From the NCBI RefSeq assembly GCF_027023865.1, contig NZ_JALVUC010000016.1, positions 1-64,000 of the forward strand: a stretch of 64,000 nt of DNA, written 5' to 3'. A program made the position numbers and the translations under genes. Below the pieces are notes generated by a model that saw only the letters and a program-made list of their open reading frames with translations, was not told the DNA's origin and searched no databases. This document shows, piece by piece, positions 49,544 through 58,111 of this stretch (its first letter is position 1; each line of letters begins with the position of its first letter). The stretch comes from Thermococcus sp. (GTDB lineage Archaea > Methanobacteriota_B > Thermococci > Thermococcales > Thermococcaceae).

Positions 49544-50023
49544 TTGAACACCCCAAAGACCCTTGAGATTGGTTCCATCTTCCATAACAACGACCACATT
49601 CCGGTGGAGTTCACCTGCGACGGCGACGATGTGAACCCACCGATCTTCATTGGACGTATAGACCCAACCGTGAAGAGCCTGGCCATAATCGTGGACGACC
49701 CCGATGCTCCGATGGGCACGTTCACCCATTGGATAGCGTGGAACATACCACCCCTAGGAGAGATTCCAAAGGGTGTCCCAAAGGATGATGTTGTTGAGGC
49801 ACCGGTTAGAATGATCCAAGGTAGGAACGACTTTGGAAGGGTAGGCTACGGCGGACCTTGTCCCCCCAAGGGACATGGAATCCACCACTACCACTTCAAA
49901 GTCTACGCCCTCGATACCGAGCTTGGTCTCCCTACTGGGGTGGCAAGAAAAGAACTGGAGAGAGTCATAGAAGGGCACGTTATCCAGTGGGGAGAACTTA
50001 TAGGCATCTATGAGAGGAAATGA
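49544..50023 (+). CDS. PEBP/YbhB family protein
   Basis: A 159-residue phosphatidylethanolamine-binding-protein homologue (YbhB/YbcL type): FTCDGDDVNPPIFIGRIDP, LAIIVDDPDAPMGTFTHWIAWNIPP and GYGGPCPPKGHGIHHYHFKVYALD are the conserved ligand-pocket motifs. The start codon is TTG 49544, 5 bp after GGAGGTGAA. No signal peptide. Physiological ligand unknown. Confidence 0.9.
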   Translation: MNTPKTLEIGSIFHNNDHIPVEFTCDGDDVNPPIFIGRIDPTVKSLAIIVDDPDAPMGTFTHWIAWNIPPLGEIPKGVPKDDVVEAPVRMIQGRNDFGRVGYGGPCPPKGHGIHHYHFKVYALDTELGLPTGVARKELERVIEGHVIQWGELIGIYERK

Positions 50024-50039
50024 GATCACAAAGTTCTCG

Positions 50040-50306
50040 TTATCTTCCTTTGCCCTTAGGTTCCATGAGTTTCACTACGAGGTTTATGGCGCTCTGAAGG
50101 GCCGACAGGAAGTTCAGCGTGAAGAATATCCAGTCACCGATTATGTAGGAGTAGGCTGTGAGGAGGCTCGCGGCAGTGACGTAGATTATTATGAACCCCA
50201 AGTTGAGGGGGCAGTGCCTTTTCTTAATCGTCTCCACCGTCTGTGGAACCCAAGAGCCGACGAGGAGTAGCATTCCAAGTAGTCCGATTATCTCTCCACC
50301 GTTCAT
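50040..50306 (-). CDS. SemiSWEET/PQ-loop-like small membrane protein
   Basis: An 88-residue protein with three transmembrane segments and one PQ motif (LLLVGSWVPQTVETIKKRHCPLNLGFIIIYVTAASLL), the half-transporter layout of SemiSWEET sugar carriers, which act as dimers. GGTGAGAAA precedes the ATG. Sugar transport is by family resemblance only; other PQ-loop proteins carry amino acids. Convergent with the PEBP gene. Confidence 0.75.
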   Translation of the reverse strand: MNGGEIIGLLGMLLLVGSWVPQTVETIKKRHCPLNLGFIIIYVTAASLLTAYSYIIGDWIFFTLNFLSALQSAINLVVKLMEPKGKGR

Positions 50307-50405
50307 TTTCTCACCTTGTTGGGGAAAGAGGGAACCTAAAAAAGGCTTGTGGATTCCTTTCTGTTAACTTTTTCCCTCAAGAAGGAGATTATAAACAGTC
50401 CGGCG

Positions 50406-50869
50406 CTAAAGCTGGCTGGCAAGCCTAGACATAGCCCATGTTTTAACGTCCTCGTCCATTATGCCGTTGATTATCCCCATGGCCTCCGAGATTTTGCCCT
50501 CCTTCGCCAAAGAGAGGGCTACCTCCGCTTCCACCTTTGCGCGCCCGGGAAGTTCCCTTATGTACCCGGCGATCTTCAAGGCCTCTTCTGATTTCCCGAG
50601 GTTCAGGAACTCAAAGGCCAGGCTCATGAGGGCCTTCGTCGATTCTTCGGGCTTCTTTATGTCGAGTGCCGCTTTAATTGCCCTGTTGAGAAACTCGGAG
50701 TAGTCGTCGTTTCTCTTGGCCGCTTCAACCGCTATCTGGGATATCGCTTTGGAGCGTATCACATCGTCGGTTATTTCCTCTGCCATATTTAAAGCCTCGT
50801 TCACCTTCCCGAATTGATGAGCTTTTGAACCGCCTCGTAGAGGCCCCTGGAGCGGTACCACTCCTGCAT
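50406..50869 (-). pseudogene. Frameshifted helical-repeat gene
   Basis: ATG 50869, preceded by GGGGGATGAAC, reads MQEWYRSRGLYEAVQKLINS, then GR and a stop. The remaining ~130 residues continue in the next frame from GKVNEALNMAEEITDD. Adding one base near 50805-50812 (GGGAAGGTG to GGGAAAGGTG) joins the halves as LINSGKVNEALN, a natural repeat. The product would be a ~150-residue protein of 35-residue helical repeats, related to the gene at 34032-35333. Either a real frameshift or a sequencing error at this short A/G run. Confidence 0.72.
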
Positions 50870-50987
50870 GTTCATCCCCCCATTACTTCGGCACTTGAAG
50901 ATTTAAACGTTCCCTACTCACTGCAGTTTTTATCAAAGGGGCGGCAGGGTTTATAACCCCTGGGCTAAACTGTAAACGGGTGATTGA

Positions 50988-51569
50988 ATGAAAAAGGTTG
51001 GGTTGGTTCTAATAGTTGCACTCCTCATCGGCTTCGCCGCGGGGTGTATATCAACCCCCTCTGGCGGAACCCACACGACTTCCACGACTTCAACAACCTC
51101 CAAAGCTCAGCCAACGAACTACGTTGTGGTCAACGGCACCAAGATTTACCTCAACGAGATCCACTTCTACATGTACGGCCTTAAGACCTGCCCCCACTGC
51201 AGACACATGCACGAGTGGATTCCCAAGGAATACGGCAACTCTTCCCTCACCTACTATGAACTCCTGAACAACGAGACAAACATGAAGCTCTTTGCCCAGA
51301 TATCAAAGCTTACGGGCATAAACGGAGTTCCAGCCATTGCGATTACATACAACGGTAGCCTGATGGCCATAATGGAGGGAGAGTTCAACGTCACCGCAAC
51401 ACCCCAGATAATCCATGCGGCAATGGTCAACAACGGCACACTTCTCTTCGTTGGCAGGGCGTATATACTCCCCCACAAAGATCCCAAGGCGCAAAAGGCC
51501 ATTAAAGAGCTCTACGACCTCTTCGTGAAGCATGAGATGCCAACCAACACCACATCTCAGGGCGGCTGA
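50988..51569 (+). CDS. Thioredoxin-like surface lipoprotein (CPHC)
   Basis: A 193-residue protein with signal peptide and lipobox-like GFAAGC (C20), a Thr/Ser-rich linker and a thioredoxin-fold domain with redox motif C68-P-H-C71 (YMYGLKTCPHCRHMHEW) and the cis-proline region INGVPAIAI. It should act outside the cell as a thiol-disulfide oxidoreductase. The next gene encodes a CcdA-like membrane protein, a typical electron donor for such proteins. An N-terminal insertion splits the usual thioredoxin beta strands little; length is slightly large for the family. Confidence 0.83.
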   Translation: MKKVGLVLIVALLIGFAAGCISTPSGGTHTTSTTSTTSKAQPTNYVVVNGTKIYLNEIHFYMYGLKTCPHCRHMHEWIPKEYGNSSLTYYELLNNETNMKLFAQISKLTGINGVPAIAITYNGSLMAIMEGEFNVTATPQIIHAAMVNNGTLLFVGRAYILPHKDPKAQKAIKELYDLFVKHEMPTNTTSQGG

Positions 51570-51589
51570 TTCAATTAACTTCTTATTTT

Positions 51590-51622
51590 AAACCTTTTGT
51601 TCTGGAAAAAGTCAAAAGGTTT
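51590..51622. other. Inverted repeat between the thioredoxin lipoprotein and ccdA-like genes
   Basis: AAACCTTTTG (51590-51599) and CAAAAGGTTT (51613-51622) are exact inverse copies separated by 13 bp. Together with TTATTTTAAAC just upstream it could be an operator at the ccdA-like promoter, or a transcript hairpin separating the two genes. Confidence 0.4.
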
Positions 51623-51639
51623 TCTCCAAAGTTCCCCTT

Positions 51640-52374
51640 ATGAGGGGTGAAATCAAAGCTTTTGGACTGATAATTGGACTGTCCTTCTTCATCAGCGCCG
51701 CGGTTCTCTGGGTCCTTGGCATTCCGGGATTTATACCCAAGTTCTACGCCCTAGCGATGAGTGATTCAATCAATCCCTGCACCTTTGTGATATACACCAT
51801 GCTCCTGATAGCAGTCTCGGTCAGAGAAGTTTCAAGGAAGCGGCTCTACGTCATAGGCTCGGCCTTCATCTTGGCTGTCTATGTTTCGTACTATCTACTC
51901 GGTGTGGGTCTTCTATTCTTGGGGCAGTACATCCCACTCTGGGCAGCGGGTGTCTTCGCAGTCGCCTTCGGTGCGTACACGATTGCCACAGGACTTCTTG
52001 AGAGGTCCCGCATAGGCGACAAGGGGAAAATCCGGAGGAGGATTTTCTCTTCCGATGCAACCTTTCTGGGGTCTTTTACCCTAGGTATGGTTGTTTCCAC
52101 GACCCTTTTGCCTTGTTCCGCTGGTAGCTACCTTGTTTACACCACCATAATAGCCCGCGGAAGCAGGGCCCTGGCCTTCCTACTTCTTGCCTTATACAAC
52201 GTCATCTTTGTCCTACCGCTGGTCATCATCCTTCTGGCAATGGGGGGTGTGAGCGAGAGCAAGCGGTTTTCGCAGGCCATGGTGAGGCACAGTGCCGGAC
52301 TTTCTGTCATAGCGGGAATCCTCCTCATCGCCATAGGCATCTGGGTGCTCTTCGCTCAGAACACCCTCGCGTAG
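51640..52374 (+). CDS. CcdA/DsbD-type thiol-disulfide transporter membrane protein
   Basis: A 244-residue protein with six to seven transmembrane segments. The two redox cysteines typical of CcdA are present in symmetrical positions, in DSINPCTFVIYTM and TTLLPCSAGSYLVY, each at the start of a membrane helix. It would pass electrons from cytoplasmic thioredoxin to the lipoprotein encoded upstream. No ribosome binding site is seen before ATG 51640. Its 3' end overlaps the convergent Lrp gene by 19 bp. Confidence 0.85.
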   Translation: MRGEIKAFGLIIGLSFFISAAVLWVLGIPGFIPKFYALAMSDSINPCTFVIYTMLLIAVSVREVSRKRLYVIGSAFILAVYVSYYLLGVGLLFLGQYIPLWAAGVFAVAFGAYTIATGLLERSRIGDKGKIRRRIFSSDATFLGSFTLGMVVSTTLLPCSAGSYLVYTTIIARGSRALAFLLLALYNVIFVLPLVIILLAMGGVSESKRFSQAMVRHSAGLSVIAGILLIAIGIWVLFAQNTLA

Positions 52375-52817
52375 CCCCACTTGCGGACGCTGGTCAGGAT
52401 TGATGTTTCCGTGCTCCTTATCCCATCCACCCTTCCGAGCTTCTCGATGAGGAAGTTCTCAAGCTCGTGCAAGTCCCTCACGGTAACCTGCATGAGTATG
52501 TCGTGAGCACCGGTCGCTATGCCGAGAACGTCAACCTCCGGCAGCTTTTCCAGCTCCTCGGCGGCCTTCTTCACTCTACTTGGCTCAACGTCAACTGCTA
52601 TGAAGGCGACTATTGAATAACCTGCCTTGAAAGGATTTATCAGCGCCGCGAACTTCCTGATGATCCCGCGCTCCGCCAGCCTCTTTACCCTAAGCCTCAC
52701 CGTGGATTCCGGTACCTTCAACCTTCTGGCTATCTTGGAGTAGCTCGCCCTCCCGTCATCCTGAAGGACGTTTAGTATCATCCTGTCAAGGCTGTCAATC
52801 TTTTCGTTACTTCGCAT
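52356..52817 (-). CDS. Lrp/AsnC family transcriptional regulator
   Basis: A 153-residue regulator: HTH (KIDSLDRMILNVLQDDGRASYSKIARRLKVPESTVRLRVKRLAERGII) and RAM domain (FIAVDVEPSRVKKAAEELEKLPEVDVLGIATGAHDILMQVTV). It is divergent from the class III aminotransferase/racemase gene, with a 118-bp AT-rich spacer between, so that gene is its likely target. ATG 52817 has GGTGATAA upstream. Confidence 0.9.
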   Translation of the reverse strand: MRSNEKIDSLDRMILNVLQDDGRASYSKIARRLKVPESTVRLRVKRLAERGIIRKFAALINPFKAGYSIVAFIAVDVEPSRVKKAAEELEKLPEVDVLGIATGAHDILMQVTVRDLHELENFLIEKLGRVDGIRSTETSILTSVRKWGYARVF

Positions 52818-52935
52818 ATTATCACCTTATTTTCTATTAATCACTTCTACTATTTTTAAGTTTTTTAGCTGAATACGTAGAATATCACCGAAATTCCTAT
52901 TAGTTCCAAACGCGTATAGCAGTATGGGTGGGAGC

Positions 52936-54279
52936 ATGGGATACCCGGATAACAAAGATGAAGTCCTTGAGAGATATTCTAAGATTTTTTCCAGGGCATC
53001 TAGAGTTACATACTCCCCAATAGTCCCGTTGAGGGCCGAGAACGCCCGTGTTTGGGATTTTGAGGGGAGGGAGTACATAGACTTTCTAAGCGATGCGGCC
53101 GTTCAAAACGTCGGCCACAACAACCCGCGGGTGGTTGAAGCGGTGAAGAGAACCGCCGACAGACTGCTTCACTTCACGTTCATCTACGGGTTCCCGATAG
53201 AGCCACTCCTTCTTGCGGAGAAACTTGCGGAGATTGCTCCGATGGAGGGTGTAAAGGTTTCCCTCGGCCTCAGCGGGAGCGATGCCAACGACGGTGCCAT
53301 AAAGTTCGCGAGGGCATACACGGGCAGAAGGGCTGTTTTAAGCTACCTTCGAAGCTACTACGGCTCAACATATGGGGCCATGAGCATCACCGGTCTCGAT
53401 TTTGAGGTGCGCTCCAAGGTCGGTCAGCTTAGTGATGTTCATTTCATTCCATATCCCAACTGCTACCGCTGTCCCTTTGGGAAGGAGCCCGGGAAATGCC
53501 ACATGGAGTGCCTGGAGTACCTGAAAGAGAAGTTTGAGGGTGAAGTTCATGCGGATGGTGTTGCAGTCCTCATGGCTGAACCTGTGCAGGGAGACGCGGG
53601 CATGGTGGTTCCTCCGGAGGAATACTTCAAGAGACTGAAGAGAATCCTAGACGAGCATGGGATTCTCCTAGCGGTGGACGAGGTTCAGAGCGGCCTTGGT
53701 AGGACCGGGAAATGGTTCGCGATAGGGCATTTCGGTGTCGAACCCGACATAGTAACCCTCGCCAAGCCCCTAGGCGGTGGCCTTCCGATAAGTGCAATAA
53801 TCGGCAGGGAGGAGATAATGGACTCAATTCCTCCGATGGGTCACGCGTTCACCCTGAGCGGAAACCCCGTCACGAGCGCTGCCGCTTTGGCGGTGATCGA
53901 GGAAATAGAAGAGCGGGATCTCCTGGAGCGCGCTGAACGGCTTGGTAGATATGCAAAGAGGAGATTGGAGGGGATGAAAAAGCGGCACGAGATGATAGGA
54001 GACGTCCGCGGCCTTGGCCTCATGCTCGGTGTTGACCTCGTAAAGGACAGGGAGACGAAGGAGAGGGCCTACGAGGAGGCAAGAAAGGTAGTCTGGAGGG
54101 CCTACGAACTGGGGCTCATAGTTGCCTTTCTTCAGGGCAACGTTCTAAGGATCCAGCCACCGTTGACGATAGAAGAGGAACTTCTTGAGAAGGGGCTTGA
54201 TATACTTGAAGGGGCCATCGAGGATGTTGAGGAGGGAAAAGTCTCGGACGAAGTTTTGAAAAAAGTGGAGGGATGGTAG
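52936..54279 (+). CDS. Class III aminotransferase-fold enzyme, possible leucine/methionine racemase
   Basis: A 447-residue fold-type I PLP enzyme of the GABA aminotransferase family. [37 protein letters not shown] and the PLP lysine in [12 protein letters not shown] are present. In Thermococcales some members are amino-acid racemases rather than aminotransferases; the synteny here (Lrp regulator, this gene, two DUF996, mbx) matches my memory of TK1211, reported as a leucine/methionine racemase. That assignment rests on memory and needs an alignment. ATG 52936 follows GGGTGGGAGC; ATG 52924 is in frame but lacks a site. Confidence 0.8.
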   Translation: MGYPDNKDEVLERYSKIFSRASRVTYSPIVPLRAENARVWDFEGREYIDFLSDAAVQNVGHNNPRVVEAVKRTADRLLHFTFIYGFPIEPLLLAEKLAEIAPMEGVKVSLGLSGSDANDGAIKFARAYTGRRAVLSYLRSYYGSTYGAMSITGLDFEVRSKVGQLSDVHFIPYPNCYRCPFGKEPGKCHMECLEYLKEKFEGEVHADGVAVLMAEPVQGDAGMVVPPEEYFKRLKRILDEHGILLAVDEVQSGLGRTGKWFAIGHFGVEPDIVTLAKPLGGGLPISAIIGREEIMDSIPPMGHAFTLSGNPVTSAAALAVIEEIEERDLLERAERLGRYAKRRLEGMKKRHEMIGDVRGLGLMLGVDLVKDRETKERAYEEARKVVWRAYELGLIVAFLQGNVLRIQPPLTIEEELLEKGLDILEGAIEDVEEGKVSDEVLKKVEGW

Positions 54280-54918
54280 TCAGAAGACCGAGATGTCTTG
54301 CCCTCCTTTCTCCCCTTCGACGTTCAGCTCCTCGGGCATGTTGTTGAACCCAAGGATGACGAATATCCTAGCCACCAGTATCAACAGGAGCCCCACCAGT
54401 ATTATTGTGGTGATGGCCCCCCACTTGAACCAGCTGGCGGCGTCTTTGAACTCCTTCGTCCCGGTTATCTCGTACATCGCACTCCAGGCCTTCATCTCAA
54501 AGTACGCGCTGACGATGGCCACCGCGACGACGAGGAGCAACATTCCAAAGATCGACATTACGATGCCCGTGTTCGATCCACCGTAGTTCTGTGTTATTAC
54601 GACGTTTTCGCCTGGGGTTACCGTAGTGGAACCGGAGAAACTCTCGCTCGTCTGGACACCCATACTGGCGAGACCCGTGAGGCTCAACGAGACCACCAAG
54701 ACCAGGATCAGCACCGACATTAAGGTTATGACCGCGTAGAGATAGTTTCTGAAGGGTCTGCCGTCTTCAACTGCCTCCCCTACCCTGTGCAGGGCCACGA
54801 GGACGAGTATGAAGCCAACGAGTGAGATGACGATGCCCACATAGGGAATGAAACTGCCGACGAGCGCTATAACCGCACCCCACATGCCAAGGTTTTTCTC
54901 ACCTGCTACGTTGACCAT
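54280..54918 (-). CDS. DUF996 membrane protein
   Basis: A 212-residue protein with four to five transmembrane segments of the DUF996 type (GMWGAVIALVGSFIPYVGIVISLVGFILVLVALHRVGEAVEDGRPFRNYLYAV). An extracytoplasmic loop is rich in Ser, Thr and Gly. ATG 54918 has GGTGGTTT upstream. It is followed upstream by a paralogue, both transcribed away from the racemase gene. Function unknown. Confidence 0.78.
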   Translation of the reverse strand: MVNVAGEKNLGMWGAVIALVGSFIPYVGIVISLVGFILVLVALHRVGEAVEDGRPFRNYLYAVITLMSVLILVLVVSLSLTGLASMGVQTSESFSGSTTVTPGENVVITQNYGGSNTGIVMSIFGMLLLVVAVAIVSAYFEMKAWSAMYEITGTKEFKDAASWFKWGAITTIILVGLLLILVARIFVILGFNNMPEELNVEGEKGGQDISVF

Positions 54919-54979
54919 GAAAACCACCACGTACAAATTAACTTTTAGCTTAAAAAGTTTACACTAAAAAGTAAGAAAT

Positions 54980-55564
54980 TTAGAAGACGGCCACCATCTC
55001 ATCATCCTGCCCGGTTTCGATCTCCTCCGGCATGTTTGCAAAGGCGAGTATCTGGTAGATCGCCGCCACGAAGAGCAGTATAAGCCCAACGAGGATTATG
55101 AGTGTTATCGCTCCCCACATCAGGAAGTTCGCGGTTTTTTTGAACTCCTCAATTTTTGTAATCTCGTACGCTGCTCTCCAGGTCTTTATCGTGAAGTATA
55201 TCCCGATTATTGCCCCCGCAAGCAGGAGGAGTATGGCCGTCCCGAGCAGGCCGATTCCAATGGTGTTCGTGCCCGTTGGGTGGTCAACGAACCCAGGTGC
55301 AGAGACTATCCCGATCAGCATGAACACCACAGCAACGGCGGCGATGCCTATGCTAACGACGACTGCGTAGAGGTAATACCTGAACGGCCTCTCATCTCCA
55401 AGTTTGTCCCCGAGGCCTTTGAGGGCTATGAGGATGAGCACCTGGCCTATCAACGAAGTCGTTCCCAGGAACACCCCAACGTAGGGAATAATCCCAAGGA
55501 ACCCTCCGATCAGCACGAGAATAGATCCCACAAGTCCGAGGCTCTTCTCTCTTCGAACGTCCAC
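54980..55564 (-). CDS. DUF996 membrane protein, paralogue
   Basis: A 194-residue DUF996 protein (SLGLVGSILVLIGGFLGIIPYVGVFLGTTSLIGQVLILIALKGLGDKLGDERPFRYYLYAVVVS) clearly similar to its neighbour; both end in an acidic tail with AVF or SVF. The start codon is GTG 55564 with GGTGATT upstream. A tandem duplication is likely. An independent transcription unit from mbx is suggested by the AT-rich spacer 55565-55645. Confidence 0.78.
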   Translation of the reverse strand: MDVRREKSLGLVGSILVLIGGFLGIIPYVGVFLGTTSLIGQVLILIALKGLGDKLGDERPFRYYLYAVVVSIGIAAVAVVFMLIGIVSAPGFVDHPTGTNTIGIGLLGTAILLLLAGAIIGIYFTIKTWRAAYEITKIEEFKKTANFLMWGAITLIILVGLILLFVAAIYQILAFANMPEEIETGQDDEMVAVF

Positions 55565-55645
55565 AGAATCACCTCGACCTGTGGTAGATATATCACCTTA
55601 AAAAATTATCGGAAGGTACGAGGGAAATGAAAAAAAGAGGTCCCT

Positions 55646-56323
55646 TCATTGGGGCTTATCTTCGGCGGTGGAGGTCTTCTTCTCGGCAGGCTTGCCTGCG
55701 CCGGGCTCTTCCTTCTTCGCAGGAGACTTTGCGACGGGTTTTGCCGCTGGCTTTGGTCTGGCCGCCGCAGGAGGCCTCAGACCGTAGCCGAGTATCTTGA
55801 ACTCCAGCTTGTCTCCGTCGCGGAGATGGTAGACGTAAATTCCATCGCCCTTCTTTTCTATCTTCTCAACGGGGAAGCGGTAGTCCCCGAACTTCTCGTT
55901 GAGTTCCCTGACTTTGTCCGGGTGTATCGGCACCCAATCGTAAAGCTCGAGATCCTCTTCCAGTCCACTGGTAGTGAGATAGAAGTTCTCACTGAAGCCA
56001 AGCGCTCCCGTTGGGCAGACGTCGACGCAGAACTGGCAGAAGGTACAGCGACCGTAGTCCACCTTTGGGTGGGGTCTCTTCTCCCCTTCTATCCAGGTCA
56101 TCTCTATGGCCCTAGCCGGGCATATCTGGCCGCAGAAGTTACAGCCGACACAGGTCTTCCAGTTCAGCGTGTGGAATCCCCTGTACTTCGGTGCGGGCTC
56201 TATCTTCTCGAAGGGTATCTTGATGGTTACCGGCTTCTTGAACAGGTACTTTATCCCCATCCAGGGCTTGACGAAGGACTTCTTGATCTTGACTTTCTCT
56301 TCTCCAACGACTCTCGCGGGCAT
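55646..56323 (-). CDS. mbxN: Mbx/Mbs complex ferredoxin-like subunit MbxN
   Basis: A 225-residue NuoI-like subunit with two [4Fe-4S] motifs (CVGCNFCGQICP and CTFCQFCVDVCP) that carry electrons into the complex. The C terminus after residue ~185 is an unusual Ala/Pro/Lys-rich tail (AARPKPAAKPVAKSPAKKEE). ATG 56323 follows GGTGATGAA. Last gene of the mbx operon, which in Pyrococcus encodes the membrane-bound sulfane reductase that uses reduced ferredoxin to reduce polysulfide while pumping ions. Confidence 0.88.
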   Translation of the reverse strand: MPARVVGEEKVKIKKSFVKPWMGIKYLFKKPVTIKIPFEKIEPAPKYRGFHTLNWKTCVGCNFCGQICPARAIEMTWIEGEKRPHPKVDYGRCTFCQFCVDVCPTGALGFSENFYLTTSGLEEDLELYDWVPIHPDKVRELNEKFGDYRFPVEKIEKKGDGIYVYHLRDGDKLEFKILGYGLRPPAAARPKPAAKPVAKSPAKKEEPGAGKPAEKKTSTAEDKPQ

Positions 56324-56328
56324 CTTCA

Positions 56329-57513
56329 TCACCTGTCTATGTCCGGCGGGCAGTTGTCAAGGGTCTTCAATATGACCGGTACGTCCGCAATGCGTGCCCC
56401 CTTCAAGAGCTCCTCAAGCACAGTAACTCCGTGGCTCTGGCTTGGTCCGCGGAAGTGCGCTCTGTAGGGCTTGTGGCTTCCGTCACTCACTACGTAGGCC
56501 CCGAAGTCACCCTTCGTGCTCTCGACGTGGGCGTAGGCGTCTCCTTTGGGTGGCTTGAACCTTGGAAGGGCCTTTAAGCGTGCGTCCTGAACCATATACG
56601 GTCCGCTTGGCGGCCCCATGTCGAGGAGCTGCTCGAGGATGTAGAGATCCTGCTCTATCTCGTACCTTCTGACGAGGGTTCTCGCGAGGCTGTCACCCTC
56701 CTTGAGGACAGGAATCTCGAAGTCGAGCTGGTCGTAGAGATAGTACGGGTCGTCCTTCCTGACGTCGTACGGGATGCCAACGGCCCTCAGGTTCGGACCG
56801 GTTACGGCGTGCTTGAGGGCAAACCTTTTGTCCATTACCCCTACTCCCTCAGTCCTCTCGAAGGTAATGTAGTTGTCGAAGAGTATCTCGTCGAAATCTT
56901 TCATCTTGCTCTTTATGTACTCCACCGTGTCGCGGAGTTGCCTCAACCAGTGGTCGCCGGGGATGTCCCTTCTAACGCCACCAGGCACGGTGTAGATGTG
57001 GTATACCCTTCCTCCAGTGAGTTCCTCAAAGAGGCGCATGAACCTCTCACGGTATGCTGCCGCCCACTGGCCGGCGGTGTAGAGGCCTATCTCGTTTCCA
57101 AAGCCCATTATCCAGAACATCCAGGAGCTCATCCTTGCCATCTCAAGGACGACGTTCCTTATCCATATAGCTCTGTCTGGAACCTCCCAGCCGACTATCT
57201 CGTCAACTGCCATCGAGTAAATGTTCTCGGGAACGTCGCTTTCCGGAACGCAGATACGCAGGATTAAAGCGATGTTGCTGAAGTAGGGCCTACCCTCGGC
57301 GAGCTTCTCAAAGCCCCTGTGGAGGAAGCCGGGATTGACTATCGCCTTCTCTATCCTGTTGCCGTCCATTTTGAGGATTATGCTGAAGTTTTCGGTTGCC
57401 ATATGCTGTGGGCCGAAGAAAAGCTCATAGACGTCCTTGTCTATGGGGTGGAGGTACATATCATGTTGCTTTGCCTCTTCTCTCAACTCTTTTGGAACCT
57501 CGACGTTTGCCAT
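56329..57513 (-). CDS. mbxL: Mbx/Mbs complex large catalytic subunit MbxL
   Basis: A 394-residue NuoD/hydrogenase-large-subunit homologue. The two CxxC pairs that hold the NiFe centre in hydrogenases are missing: the N-terminal site reads LRICVPESDVPENIY, with one cysteine, and the C-terminal one reads DNCPPDIDR. This is what distinguishes Mbx (sulfur reduction) from Mbh (hydrogen evolution). ATG 57513 follows GAGGTGGTGAA. Partner of MbxJ and MbxN in the peripheral arm. Confidence 0.9.
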   Translation of the reverse strand: MANVEVPKELREEAKQHDMYLHPIDKDVYELFFGPQHMATENFSIILKMDGNRIEKAIVNPGFLHRGFEKLAEGRPYFSNIALILRICVPESDVPENIYSMAVDEIVGWEVPDRAIWIRNVVLEMARMSSWMFWIMGFGNEIGLYTAGQWAAAYRERFMRLFEELTGGRVYHIYTVPGGVRRDIPGDHWLRQLRDTVEYIKSKMKDFDEILFDNYITFERTEGVGVMDKRFALKHAVTGPNLRAVGIPYDVRKDDPYYLYDQLDFEIPVLKEGDSLARTLVRRYEIEQDLYILEQLLDMGPPSGPYMVQDARLKALPRFKPPKGDAYAHVESTKGDFGAYVVSDGSHKPYRAHFRGPSQSHGVTVLEELLKGARIADVPVILKTLDNCPPDIDR

Positions 57514-57523
57514 GTTCACCACC

Positions 57524-58111
57524 TCATATCACGTAGTTCGTCTTGCTCTCATCATACCTGTCGAAGTCTTCCCCATAGATGGTCTTGGCGTAGCCGAGTG
57601 TGTTGAAGTCTTTCCTGAGTGGATGCTTCTCGTACTCCCTAGGTTCGAGGATGAACGGTCCGAGGCGTGGGTTGCCCTCGAAGATTACCCCAAAGAACTC
57701 ATGGGATTCTCTCTCGTATGTCTCGGCAACCGGCCAGATGTCCATGACGGTGGGCAGTTTTGCGTTGTCCCTTGAAATCCTCGTCCTGATGAAGGCGTGG
57801 ATTCCTTCGCTCACGCTCCAGAGCTGGTAGATGAGTTCAAACTCCCCCTCCTTCAGCCAGTCCACGGTGCTTATCTGCATGAGCATCTCAAACTCCTCGC
57901 TTGCAAGCTCGAGGAAGTCGTGTAACCTCCCCGCCGGGACCTTGAATTCGACCCTTCTCTCGCGTCTGACGTTGCCCTCGGCGTACGGTGCCTTCTCGGT
58001 GAGTGCCTTAATGAGTCTCCCCTCCTTGGTGTCGGGAACTGGCTTGGCCTCTTCAACGGGTTTTGCTTCCTCGACTTTACTCTCTCCCGCCTTTTTCTCG
58101 TTCATATCCAT
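57524..58111 (-). CDS. mbxK: Mbx/Mbs complex subunit MbxK (NuoC-like)
   Basis: A 195-residue NuoC homologue: an N-terminal charged extension with EEAKPVEEAKPVPDTKEG, then the NuoC core (FEMLMQISTVDWLKEGEFELIYQL; YERESHEFFGVIFEGNPRLGPFIL; HPLRKDF). ATG 58111 (MDMNEKK) has GAGGTGGTTGGC upstream and overlaps the mbxJ 3' end by 10 bp; a longer reading to 58144 is not needed. No cofactor, structural role in the peripheral arm. Confidence 0.88.
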   Translation of the reverse strand: MDMNEKKAGESKVEEAKPVEEAKPVPDTKEGRLIKALTEKAPYAEGNVRRERRVEFKVPAGRLHDFLELASEEFEMLMQISTVDWLKEGEFELIYQLWSVSEGIHAFIRTRISRDNAKLPTVMDIWPVAETYERESHEFFGVIFEGNPRLGPFILEPREYEKHPLRKDFNTLGYAKTIYGEDFDRYDESKTNYVI

